Below, piece by piece: positions 34,216 to 46,329 of a stretch of 64,000 bases of DNA (position 1 is the stretch's first letter; each line of letters begins with the position of its first letter). The stretch is from positions 124,001 through 188,000 of the forward strand of contig CM114272.1 in NCBI GenBank assembly GCA_050084515.1. The letters run 5' to 3'. The DNA comes from Blasia pusilla (Eukaryota > Marchantiophyta > Marchantiopsida > Blasiales). Below the pieces are notes generated by a model, which was given only the letters and a program-made list of their open reading frames with translations, had not been told where the DNA came from and made no database searches. The position numbers and the translations under genes were made by a program.

Positions 34216-36939
34216 AGGTTGAGCTAAGGCACTTTTTGGGACGTACCTTGAGGGATTAACTAATACGCTCTCGTAAAGGCAAGAAAGTTGGAAAGATTGG
34301 TCAAGGTGTTGGTAAGAGGCTTCTTAGGGAGACGATGCGCACTTGGGGAGATTGGATCCAATTTGCGCCTGGCGGTTTCTCAGCTACCTATGGAATGCGC
34401 AATCAGTTGAGTCTTTGAGACTCAACCCAAGACTTCAGCTTGCAAAGCTGAAGGTTGGGAATGCTCCAGGTTGAAACAAGGAAGAGTAGAGATTGAACTC
34501 TACAATGTAGAATCTTACACAAAGTGCTTGGGAATCACTTGAAGGACTTGGCTCTAGAGTTGCATCTCCAAGACTCGTATAGAAATCTTGGGAACCACTT
34601 AAGGGACTCCTTGATGGACAGTTTGGTGTTGCATCACCAAACATTTAATGTGGATTCAAGATGGAAAGTTGAGCCACTTTCTCGCCGGTTCATTGTTGTT
34701 CTTCTAAACGTGTTGAACTAGCGAAACTCGTGCTTTGAAAGGGCTTGCCATTGTTCGCAAAAATCAAGCACAAAGCAAGAGTAAGATATCATTCACTAGA
34801 CTGCTCACTAACAAGGTGAGCAGGTTGGTGAGGAGATCACAATAACATTTAGAAGTATAACAATGAAAGAAAATAACTTGCTAGTGTCTGCACAAATAAA
34901 GCACAAAGCAAAAGTGAGATAGTATTCAGAAGTGAGCAATCATATTGATGTACACATTAGTATGTCATATACATATGTATAGCATTAATAGCAAGTAGGA
35001 AAGCTAATTGTTTCTGCAAATAGAGAACCTTCTTTCTTTGGTAGCTATATATATGTGTGTAGCATAAACACACTCCCATGAGAATAGATGAGTTCATCGC
35101 AAAATTCCAATATATGTACATCTTTTGAAAGCAATGAAGGTTATGCACAAAAGTTCACCCTTAGAAGTCTTTGCAAGGCTCGTTTCTTCTTGCAACATGC
35201 ACTTATGTTTGAAACAAGAATGGCACAACATATGTGCATATTTTGGAATTAGTAAAGGTTATGAAGAAAAGTCCACCGTTCAAAAGTCTTTGCAAGGTTG
35301 GTGTCTTGTCTCCACATGCACGCTTGAAATCCATGCATTGTCTAACCGAATCATGTTGCATGCGAGTATGGTTGAGCTCTATGCTTACAAGATGATTTTA
35401 AACACTAATCGGTTTCGTATATGTATGAGAATATGTATAAGAACTACCAACTTCATAAAAGACCCCATATCTTACAAATCCTACTTGAAAAAAGGGACAC
35501 GTGTTGAAGAAGAGACATCAATCCTCCTATGATAGTATAGATTTAAGGAAAGGGTTATTATAAATACTGAATTCATCATTTTTAATTCTAAAAGAAGTGA
35601 AGCACCAAAGACAATACAGGCCAACCATTTCTTTTCCAAGAAATAACTAAAAATATTATTACACTTTTGGCTGGTGAGTCTACTTTAAAGGAATGGGATG
35701 TCCACGTCATCATGTAACTAAATTTGTGGTATCGGCGTTCTCACAATAATTCCATTTGTTCTCTTTGTTTACACTATCCACGAATAGAATATGTTCGCTC
35801 TCGTCATATAATTATGACAGACAAAATGCCCACAAAAGGACAGTTTTTCTCGAAAGAAAATAGGGCTCCCCGAAAAACAAGAGGCCTCAATGATAAGGAG
35901 AGGTATTTCTTCACATTACTCCTCCGGCACGTAAGTAGATAAACCTTATCACGTCCACTTTAGAAAATCACCAAAAATCATAAACTTCAAGAGAAACGCT
36001 TTAGTATGATGAGCGTTCCATCCACTGCACGATATGTTGCAACGCATCAATTCATCAATGTCCACAGGCCCGAGAGGTATGGCGCGTGTTTTTTCCCGAA
36101 ACTATAGTTCTTTCGACGTTAGATCTGGCCCTCGGCTTGCTGTCCACGAGCCTTTCCGTGTGTCGTGGAAGTCCCTTGCATCCATCCAAACTACGACATA
36201 CGCACGATACGTACGCGCATGATGTGGAAGAAAAGTGTTCCACTTTCGTTTCCTTTCAGTACCGATAAAGCGACTCCGCTCTCCTTTCCATTCGTTACGG
36301 AGAAATGACATGAAATAGTAGCCCTCCAACTCTCTGCTTTTTCTTTCGAGGGATAGGCCACTGGAGATTTCTTCACGTTAATAAATAAAGCTATTCTATC
36401 CGCTGCGTCCTCTCTCCCGTAAGGGAAAGGAACAGAAATGTTTGGGTGCGCACGTGTGTACCTCAAGTAGTAATGTACCGTCTTAGACATTTTAAAAATT
36501 TCACTTTCTGCCAAATTTTCTTTGGGGCGATGTGAAACTAGATCGCCATTACAAGAACACGTTCGTCGGACGTGTACCCGATAGTAAAACGGGAGTTCAT
36601 ATCACGATGACGTCCACAAGTGCCTCAGATTTGCCGGGAGTGGCTCTAGTATATAGCCAAGCAGCTCACATGAGGTCGGTCAAAACAGCCCTAATATAAC
36701 GATTGGCCTCGCAAGCTTTCTTTGGTCAGTGGCACTATCCAATCACAACTGCTTCGTTCCGTGTTCGCATAAGGTGTCAGGTGGGCAATTTCACCATCTC
36801 CAGGATTGCGCACGGGATCGGCCGTGGAGATGGTCGATGCCACCTCAATGATACCACTGCAAGCTTCCAACTCGGAGGATGGGAGTGGCAGATTTCACAA
36901 TCATGCCAGCCAGCCAGCCTTCATGGCGCCGGAGAGACT
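34216..36939. other. intergenic, no gene seen
   Basis: No recognisable coding region. A direct repeat of about 100 bp containing CACTTG..GGACT..TTGCATC..CCAA occurs at 34530-34640 (GGAATCACTTGAAGGACT / GGAACCACTTAAGGGACT). The last part holds the 3' region of the kaurene oxidase gene, which is transcribed leftward. Confidence 0.45.
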
Positions 36940-38886
36940 CTACCTAGCTGGACAAACTGGAGTTTGCCCTTGCGAGCTCGAGCTCAATCTCTCGGTGCGC
37001 CGCGGCTCGACGATGGCGCGAAGGGGATGCAGTTTGTGTGTGGTTAAGTAAACGGTGTCCTCGTCGTGGGATTTCCCCTCTTCGGGAGAGTCAGGGAGAG
37101 GAGAAAGGCGGAAGTGCTGAATGAGGGCCGCGACGTTGGTGGGAATGATGAGCATAGCCTGCGTGATGCCGGCGCACATTCGCTTGCCAGCTCCGAAAGG
37201 AAGAATGCGGAAATCCTTCATTCCCAGGTCCAGGTCTTTGTCGTGCAGGCAACGCTCCGGGTCCCAGCTCTCGGGATCTGCCCACACTTCGCGATCCAAA
37301 TTGATCCCGTAGATGTTGATCAGCACCTGCACCCAGAGAAACCAACAGATCTTCAGAGACCTCACTCTCCTTTCCCGTAATACATTTCTCCAACTTCCAG
37401 ATTCATCGACAGGTTTCTACTGTATACCTCCCCCACAGTCGATGCTACGATGTTCATGCCCAGAACACGACGCAGACTTGAGACCGAAATTCTGAATCCT
37501 CTCGGGGGAGATATCGCCAGACCAGTCAAGCAGTGTGCTCGTAAGACAAACTGTAACAATCATGAAGGAGTTATAGCATCGCGTCCATAGATCACCGAAG
37601 GTGCGCGAACAGTGGGACCATGGATACGGTCGCATTTGAGATGAGATTATGATTTCTTACCGTGTCTGTTGATATGGAAGAAGGCGATTACCAAGTGCTT
37701 ACAATATCGTTTGGTAGTGCGGGGCTTCCAGGGGTCAACCTCATCTCCTACCTTACCCGGTTGGGATCCCCACTAGACTTTACTTTCTGGTGCAAGATCC
37801 GACACTGTCGTCATCAATTAACCGTACAAACTGGTGGCGCGGCGCTTGCTGGTGTCGAAAACAATCTTTACCTTCCCAGGTTAGGATCCGCACTGGCCAG
37901 TGCAGCATCTGAGATCGTCCCCTTTAATAAAAAGTGAGACCAGTCGTGACCGCAAAGCCGCACTGGGCCAAGCACAGGTGTGAGATGCTTGCTGACGTGA
38001 GAGGGAGAAAGACGTGCTGAAGAAATTACAATAAGCAGAGTAGGGAGAAACCCTGCAGTTTGAGGGCATGGAGATCCAGAGTGCGTGGCTTCCATGTACC
38101 AACCAAGAACCTTATTACAAAACTACCCACCAGCCTTGATTGGAATCTCCCAAAGTCGTGACTGACCAGTGCAGCGACTTTGAGCAGTGAATCCATACTA
38201 GTGATCAGAACGGCAGCTTTGTGCAATGAATCGTGATAGGCTGCCTGCGGAAGGTGATATGCAGATCGGGTGCTACCGGCTCAACAATTAGTGCATGGGG
38301 ACTGTAATCACTAAGCGGTACCAGTCGTAGCCTTGCAACCATGGGCCCCGTATCCTGTCTGGGCGGTGTTAAAAACTGGGATGGGAGCAGAGAGGGGAAG
38401 AAAATACGAACGTTGAACATGCGAGGAGGAGAGATGCCTCTTTCGCGGAGTGTGAGTGCTTACCATTCGGATCTGTTAGTGCGGAGGAATCCAGCTATTC
38501 AACAAGACATTATTTACGACGCTATCCACCTAATCTGACTGGGATCCCCAATACACGCTACCAAATAGTGCAGCAAAGAATCTGGACAACTGAACGTGCT
38601 GAAACAGCTCTGCTCTGCTCTGCTCTTGCAGATTCAGCGTGCAACCCGAGCTGAAAGAGTGACCCGAGTATTTGATTTCTAGTCTATGGGACCCCTTTCC
38701 ACACATTTGATATTGACATCGCATCAGAGACTTTACTCATTAAGTAGTGCCTGTCGACCATAGACCCGAGAGAGAGAGAGAGACTGTACTCATTAAGTAG
38801 TGCCTGTCATAGCCTTGCGACCATAGACCCCGCGCCCTGGTTGGACGGTGCTTGAGACAGAGACTGTACTCATTAAGTAGTGAGCT

Positions 38887-38933
<47 letters not shown>

Positions 38934-41096
38934 GGAGAGGGAGAGAGCACGTACATCCCAGTCCTTGGGAATGTCATAGCCTCCTATGGTGATATCCTCG
39001 CGTACATAACGGGGAGGCAGAATCGGAACCGGAGGATACTTTCTCAGGGTCTCTTTTAGGATCGCATTAAGGAGAGGCAAGTGCTGGATATCGTCCTCAT
39101 TGACCATCCGTTTGCCCACAACGCTATTGATTTCGTCATGAAGTCGTTCCTGCGCATCACAAGTTGGAATCAGCACCAAATGAAGGGTGGCTAAATCATC
39201 GCCCAGAGCAGAGCACGTGTACTCGCATTGCTTCCAAGTGCACCTGTAATTCGGGTCGTTTCGAAAGTTCATACAAAGCCCACTCGGTGGTCACAAGAGT
39301 TGTATCTGAGCTCTCGATGATGGGTTCCCAAACCATGTGCAGTAGCTGGATTGGGCTCAGATGAGTGGCCTCGGTGAGCAGAATGTCGGCGTAGCACTTG
39401 GTCGGTGCCTGCATGCACAGTCAACGATTGCAAGGACACTACCTTATAATCCGCACGTATCCGCGCAAAACGAATTTCGAGAGAGCAGTAATAAAGTCCA
39501 ACGAATTACAATCGAACGAACCCGGGTCTTGAGAATCCGGCGCTGCTCTTCGATTAATGCACCAACCACCCATAGCTTCCTCAAGTGGACGCTTTCAACT
39601 CTCTCTTCCAACAAGTTCGGAATCCAAGACAGTAGTGGAAAAAAGTTCCTCCAATCCACTTCGATGACGGTTTTCAAAGGGTCTACCACTAGAATATCGA
39701 AAATCTGCCAAGTGTCCAGTATTCCGAGTTCTTTGACGTGCAGCTTCTCCGGTACGTACCCGAACACCTGCCATTCAAACAATGCGACTCTAAGTCTCAA
39801 AAAACTAAGCAATCTGGGGGCAGGCTCGCATGCCTCAAATCTAAGCATCAAACAACAGCTTGCGTGATGATCGTGTAACACACACTTGGATTGGTGGATC
39901 TGCCTCCTCACTTCTCTTCTTTTTCCGGTTAAAACCAAAGCGAAAGTGAAAAAAGTTAGGATGAGATTCTCTGCTCCTGCTCTTCGAAAAGCTCACTGAC
40001 AAGAATCTGTGGTAGAAAGGTGCCGTGTTTGCAGTGTGGAAATTTCTAAACCCGAGTGGAAAATATTTGATGAGGCGGAGGACAAAACCTGCTGCATTGC
40101 GAAAGGGAACAGAGCCAACTTGATGCAGTCACGGATATCAATTGACTTCGGCTCCCCCTTCACTTGTGCAAATAAATCGTCGATCATCCGACTCAACGCC
40201 TCCTCACGAATTGAGCGGTTTGCTCTCTGGACAAACAAAAATAAAAAATCTTCATCAGTACGAGTCTGGCTTCAGGAGGAATAGCAACAATTACGGATAA
40301 GTCTAGAATGTCAGCGATCGATGGATCACCTGGCAGGAGAGCCCGAGCAGATTTCCAACGGCGAGTTTTTTGAGCATAAGGTGTTCCTCGCCGTAATCGG
40401 ACATTGCCACCATTTTCTTATCTGCAGTCAAGATTCTGAGAGCTGTCGACATCCTTCTCGTGGAAACTTTGTCGAATTTGGTGACCATCACCTGCATGTC
40501 ACGGTAGGCAATGAGACTCTTGCAAAACGTGAGACGTGATCAACGAAAACAGCTGCGCAGTGGTGAGAGACTGGATGTGAGCGACACCTCTTTGGCGAGC
40601 AGAGCTGAACTGATGACCACATTGTTGATTGCACCAGTTTTGACATGAAAGATGGGTCCATACTTCTCCACCCACTTCGTAAATGTTCTATGAGGTTTCT
40701 TCTCTCCCAGCTGCAAGATGTTTCCTAGAATCGGCCACCCTCCAGGAATGGCTGCCGAGAGCGGCAGCGATTAACTGTCAGAACTTAAATTACATGGGGA
40801 CGTCGGATGACTACAGGAGAGCTCTATACGCTACTCCTTGTAGGAATCCACACAAACCACTCGTGCAGTGCTCCCAAGCTTTTCTACTAAGCGGCGTGGA
40901 ACTCACTTGGAGGGAGATTTTTCATCTTCCCGCTGAAGAGCTTGGCCGGTACGAGAATTGAGAGGAAAACCACCACGGAAGCCAGAACGACAGACACAAC
41001 ATTGAGCTGCTCGCCGACTGCACCCTTGAGGAGATTGGCGGTGGAATCCGGAAGGTTTTCCAAGGCCTTCGCGTACAGAGGCTGCAGGGAATCCAT
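36940..41096 (-). CDS. KO: ent-kaurene oxidase, cytochrome P450 CYP701 (eight exons)
   Basis: Oxidises ent-kaurene in three steps to ent-kaurenoic acid, the entry to gibberellins and related signals. Exons on the minus strand: 40907-41096, 40588-40751, 40330-40491, 40089-40226, 39522-39767, 39244-39408, 38955-39149, 36940-37326. GT..AG junctions and phases all agree: 1,647 nt, 548 aa. One membrane anchor lies at residues 31-54. Family hallmarks: PILGNILQLGEKKPHRTFTK, RILTADKKMVAMSDYGEEH, VVDPLKTVIEVDWRNFFPLL; I-helix ESSDTTLVTTEWA (from 332) in place of AGxDT, usual for this family; ETLR (388-391); heme loop FGAGKRMCAG (464-473, Cys471). The PERF-like box reads PERC. The 54-residue N-terminal region exceeds that of seed-plant enzymes, as I recall for mosses. 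Start: first ATG giving a membrane anchor in phase. Intron 7 (37327-38954) is filled with SINE-like copies. Confidence 0.9.
37680..38890 (-). repeat. cluster of SINE-like repeat copies in kaurene oxidase intron 7
   Basis: The best copy is 38300-38553 on the minus strand (starts TTGGGGATCCCAGTCAGATTA; contains GGTTGCAAGGCTACGACTGG). Truncated 3' ends of the same family recur at about 38725-38770, 38793-38850 and 38865-38885 (each with ACTCATTAAGTAGTG on the plus strand). Head-like pieces with GGGATCC lie at about 37725-37775 and 37862-37910. This looks like repeated insertion or slippage at one site. Confidence 0.7.
38890..38938. repeat. (AG)n microsatellite
   Basis: About 24 uninterrupted AG units, 16 bp outside the donor of kaurene oxidase exon 7 (intron starts at 38954). 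It lies in intron 7, close to the 5' splice site. Confidence 0.95.
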
Positions 41097-41427
41097 CACC
41101 GACCGCACCGAAATCGCTCGCTGCCCCCGCTCCACCTGGATCCACGAAAGCTTTTTCTCCCGTCGTAGGGTGCGTAATTTCGACCGAAAATTTCCACCAA
41201 CCGAGACTCCGGAAATGTGCAAACCCTTACCATTCCCATACTTGAGACGGAGAGAATCGGGCGGCATCAGGCCAGAGGCCAGAGCCCTCGAGCTCATGGC
41301 TTCACCCCACAGTTTGGGATCTGAGGCTTCCGGTAGCGGTAGAAAACTCAAAAACAGACGGACGCTGTATACCACCAGAAATAAGTTCAATTAAAAGGCG
41401 AAGAAAAAAATCGGCCTGCCTTGGACA

Positions 41428-42570
41428 CTAGAGCATGCACTGATGTAATGGCAAGGCACGATGTACTTCGCCGTCAAGCGGTAAACAGCCACCACAGATG
41501 TAAGCTTCGCCATCAGAGATGTAAGACGGAGATAATGGAGTAGTTACCCAGAGGCGCTGCAGTGCATCGTAACTGTGGATTTCGGAGCATACATATCTCG
41601 CGATAAGTATCGTCATGTTTTGGTTATTTCGGAAGGCTTCCCATCACTTTCCACTTACGATTTACGTGTGGTTCACTGGCGGAGACTCTCGCAACCGTCG
41701 AAAAATGGTGCGGAATGCTTACCTATCTGGGTTCAAAAACTGACGTATCTCGCTGGTCTAGATCTGGATTTGTAGCTCTCGTTTCATTTCTCGGCTGCAA
41801 ATGCGTGGTTTCTCCCGCAGCGTCCAGAGAGCATCATGGACCCAACCGCCTCCCTCACGCTGACCTGCCACAATCCACACCTTTCACTCATTCCTTGACC
41901 ACAACGAAGGCAGTGAAATACTTTCACTTACGTACTGATCCTCCCCGTGGATAGCATACACAGGTGCCTTGATTTCCTCTGCAATTGCCGGAGGAACGCA
42001 GCCAGTGAATGACTGGGAGTTGGCGTATTCAAACGATTTGAGAGGAGGAGCGTTCACCTGCAAATCCGAGCGACAAGGACGGAAGATGTGCTACATATCA
42101 GCCAGACTTCCCATACCTATCGATGTCGCGACAATGGATCAATTTCGGGAATACATCTACTACTCAGAGCAGCCGTCAATGTTGACACGAGAGGGGAGAA
42201 CGGATCTATGCCGGAGCGGAATACTCGATTGGTGCGGCTGCATCGATGATCTGCTAATCACTGAGTGATTGAAATGAGGCAGAACCTAAGCCAATTCGGG
42301 CGAGGGGATTCAAGTTCTCCGAATGGCGAACGGCTCCTCGGACTCATCGGAGAAGGTCCACGAAAGGTGTGGACTCACGGCACATGCGTCGACGCATCCC
42401 AAGATCAAACGAAGCTCCACTCACAATTCGGATGGGGTCGCACTTCCATGGATAGAATTCGCATGCGAAAAGAGTTATAGTACCACCACATTTAGACCGC
42501 ACCTGCACAAAGTTGCGACCCGGAGTAGAGTTCAAATCTTCAATCTCAACAAGGTTGGGTCGGTCAGCAC
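41428..42570 (-). CDS. exons of an unidentified minus-strand gene
   Basis: Exon 42503-42570 reads ADRPNLVEIEDLNSTPGR then NFVQ. Exon 41932-42057 (42 codons, phase 0) begins VNAPPLKSFEYANSQ and ends APVYAIHGEDQY, with strong sites on both sides (TTTGCAG / GTAAGT). The two exons join in phase. A further candidate is 41428-41572, reading YDALQRLW and later GEAYICGGCLPLDGEVHRAL before a stop, which looks like part of a kelch blade (YD...W...GG). How 41932 connects to 41572 is unclear. An alternative short terminal exon at about 41724-41799 is also possible. The product is not recognised; a kelch-type protein is a guess. It runs head to tail into the kaurene oxidase gene. The 5' end is not found; an open stretch at 42571-42786 may belong to it. 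Confidence 0.4.
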
Positions 42571-42789
42571 CTGCACAAACTCCTCACCACTTTCTCTGTC
42601 CACTTTCCCCCTCCGCCTGCTTCTCCTTCTGCCACGGTTTCCAGCAATGAAATAATCGACACAACGCCCGGACACAGAATCGGAGCTCCAAGCTGCTCCA
42701 GCCCAGCAGATGCACCCCGGGACACGGCGGAATTGGAGCTCTACATCTCTCTCCCTCCAGCCTAGCATCTGCACAGCGCAAGACACGGC

Positions 42790-45700
42790 ATTGGAGGCTT
42801 ACATTACATCACTCCAGGGAGCTTCCAGCCTAGCAGTCGCTCCTTCATCCTCCGCACGGGAGAGCGAGGCAGCGATGCGAAAGGACATTCTCTGGCTAGA
42901 TCGCGCCTACAGGCCCTCGCTACGAGGCGCAGAGCGGAGAACGGGCATTGGGCAGGGCACGATGAGCGCAAGAAAGTCTGACATGACATTAAGCGAGCGC
43001 AGCCGGCACGCAGGGCTGGCAGAGCAGCATCAGCGCTTTCTTCGAATCATGTTTCCCGCGCCGCCGTTTCCTTGTTTGCCGATCCACTCAAACGGTCGTC
43101 GTTCCGGAGTCGCCTCTCCTCTCCTTTCTGCTCCCTTAACTAGTTTGCACCACTAAAATGCATGCTCATAACGCATGGGAAGAGAGAGGTAATGGGGGTG
43201 CGGAGTAAGACAACAAAAATAAATGCATGGTAGAAGAGAGGTAGTGGAGTAGCACAACATATGCCGTCTATGCAGCTAGTTTAAGAGTATATAAAAAAAA
43301 ATCAGAAGTGGAGTGAGAAAAAATTAAGAATGTAGGCTTTAGTGATGAGAGTAAAATAATTTGTGGACTCGAGTTTGCATTGGGTCAACAGAAAAATGTA
43401 GAAGGGAATGTTGCAAATAATCCGAGGTGAAAATTGGGAGTGTAATAGAGGTAAAATTAGTGTTTGAAAAAGTTGAATCAAAGAAGTGATAACCGATGAT
43501 GAGAATGAGAAGAAAAATAGTCTATGGAGGTTAGGACTCGTAGGTGAAGATTTGCTAAAAAAGGAAATATTGTGAATAGAGAATAAAAGAGGTTGCTGGT
43601 TAGATCATTTGTGAACCTAATGTTGTGGATATAAGAATCTTGAGATGGTGTTAAATTTGGTTTTCAAATATATAAGAATTTTTTGCATACTACTATGAAG
43701 GATAGTCAATTATTTAAGGAATGCGGTGGTTAAATTGAGTTGTTGTTTGTATTGCGGTAATGGAAATAAAATGCTTTCGGAAGAGTTTAAGTAAGACACA
43801 AACTTCAGGCATTTAAAGTGTAGGAGAGGTAGGAAAGAAAAAGGAACACTACACATGTTTAATGTCATGCAATATTTTTATAACGAAGAGTGTCGCTTGA
43901 AAGTTCCCAAAGAAAATCACAGAGAAATTCACAAAAGTGCAGCTGAATTACAAGGCTTCAAAAATTTTGCAATTAGAGATGCACATGGTATGTGGCATCA
44001 TTGAGAACTCGTGCAATGCTGACAAAAATGTAAAGATTGAGATGTGAACCATAGACTCGAGTAGGTTATCTATCCTCTCGATTCTTGTGTAGTCTCTCAA
44101 CATGGACTGAATTATGCTAAGTTGAAGACTAAGTGGTGGACTATTCTCTATAAGGGGACCAATATGTTTCGAAAAATCAAATTCTTGATTCCAGGTTTCA
44201 TGCCACTGATTTTTCAAAAGCTACAATCTCAATAATGTGTTTTTGGTTTTGCTGAAGTGAAGAAAATAGTGCAGCATTAAGATCATTGATCGGTGTAGAC
44301 AATCGAAGGTTTTTGTACTTTGTTGCTCTTATTGAATCTGTATAATCATCATATGATGATTGCATTATCAATTGATCACTATCGATGTGTAGGTTGTAGT
44401 GGAGGTCCACATTGAGATCGTCAACTTCAACATAGTTGCTCACTGTTGATGCGTTGCACAGCATGTGACAATGATGTAGCTTGATGTAGCGGTCCGCGAC
44501 GAACTGGTTGGCGTACTCTTAGATTGAACTCTAGAAAATGGAAGTAAACATATATATGAAGATCAGAATTTTTGACCCTTACAAAATCTGAAATTGAATG
44601 AAATAACGAGAGGAGAAGATAGAAAACAAATATGGTAGTGGAACTAAGGTGATAAATTCACAAAAGAAGGTTGTCCAAGTAAACACAATGACACATGAGA
44701 GCATTGAAATACACCATCATGGAGAGGAAATAATGTGCTGAAGTATATAGAGAGAAGAAGTAAGAGTAAAGATGAATGGAAAGGGCACATGCAGTAATAA
44801 AAAATGCATCACAAAATCAGTTGGGAAGCAAGAGAATGCACTCAAAATGGTGTGTGTATATCAAATATATAGGGCTACATTTGTGAAAAGTTACAAAATT
44901 TATGCAAAATCATAGATATAAGTAGTGTGGAAAGTAGGACTGTAGGACCGTTAATGTCTGAAGTAAGAAAAATGCACAGCATAGAAAAAAAAAATGTAGA
45001 AAAATGACTGTCTATGCTTAGAAGGTCTACGGGAGGCTGGTTGAGAACTTGAGTAATGACTTGCAAAGAAACAACAAATATTATGAGTATACTTTGATAA
45101 AAGAAAGTGGAAATCTGTAATGAGCAAGAACAGAAATAGTAGCATATACTCTCCAGACTTTTGTGGTGTACTTTAGGCAAACTTGTGTTTGTTAGGCGAT
45201 GTAACAAGCAGGTCTGGGTCATAAGTTACATGTGCAGGGTTTGCCAAAGATGGATTGGTTCCTGAGAGTGGGTTGCCCTATGGTAAAGTGGAAGATGATG
45301 GTTGTAGCGGAACAATAGCAAGAGTAGAAGAAACAAAGATGACATCGTCAAACTCCTGAAATAATTGCATTTGTGGAGGGTTGTCGAGGTTAATAAGAAG
45401 GGGGACAAACTCTGGTAGTTTTCCATCATCACTTGTAGTCTTCATGCGGTCAATCAACTGAGTTGCTTTTTATAGAGGAAAAATCTAGCAACATGGCAAG
45501 CGGTAGATGCATCTCATGCGTAAGTGTCTTGAGCTAATCTAAACGAATGCCACCACTGACGAGGTTGAACAATCGGGTGGCATGCTTCCTTGGAATGTTG
45601 ACTTCAAGAAGTTAACATTACTGAACTTTAGAGCTTCCTTTTGAATTCTTGTACATGGAGTGGGGAAAGTTAAAGAGATTGAAGAGAGCAAGAGATAGAA
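42790..45700. other. intergenic, becoming AT-rich from about 43160
   Basis: Up to about 43150 the sequence is gene-like in composition (possible 5' region of the minus-strand gene). Beyond that it is AT-rich with stops in all frames. Short minus-strand open stretches near 43950-45430 show no recognisable domain. Confidence 0.4.
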
Positions 45701-46329
45701 AAAAGATGAAGAGATTCAGATGATACCTAAAGTTGGGCCATCCTCATGAATGTAGACAAATTTGGAGTCCCACACTCGGCCATGTGAAATGAAACTATGT
45801 ATCATTCGACCAGTAAGGCAATATTTCCATGTTCCCAAAGAGCTAGCATTACTCCTAGGTTTTCTATAAAACTTCATCTGATTCTCAGTTGGTGATGTAT
45901 AACATGGCCTCACATATCCTTGCTGGGTGTTTATGTCTTTTAATATCATGCTGGAAAAATCGGGATAGTTTATATGAACTTGAGAAGCGAATGTTAGTGA
46001 GCATGTTATAGGAGGTAGTAGATGATAGAGGAATTCATCATGAAAAGTAACAAACCTCTGGTTGAGCTTGGTATGGCTGTTGCACTTTGTTGGAGTGACG
46101 ATCTGCAGCAAAGTCTGGTGGAGCTAGAACATTCTCATGCTGATTGGCTTGCTGTCCAATCTGAGGGACCTGAACAAGAGGATAAGCTTGGCCCGCTGAT
46201 CTTGCGACACATCCATGTGTGTAGCTACCCCAACATGCCATCTTTCTTAAAATCAAATATAAAGAAAGTTGATCCTGTAGGTGATGATCATGTTGTCCAA
46301 ACACTTGGAAGTCTGTAAGATGTTGTCCT

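Noticed and set aside
33599-34227. Overlapping open frames on both strands
   Set aside because: The stretch is GC-rich repeat sequence shared with 51741-52078 and 58480-58905, so the open frames reflect composition.
40942-41394. A 150-codon plus-strand open frame
   Set aside because: It is antisense to kaurene oxidase exon 1 and its 5' flank and shows no similarity.
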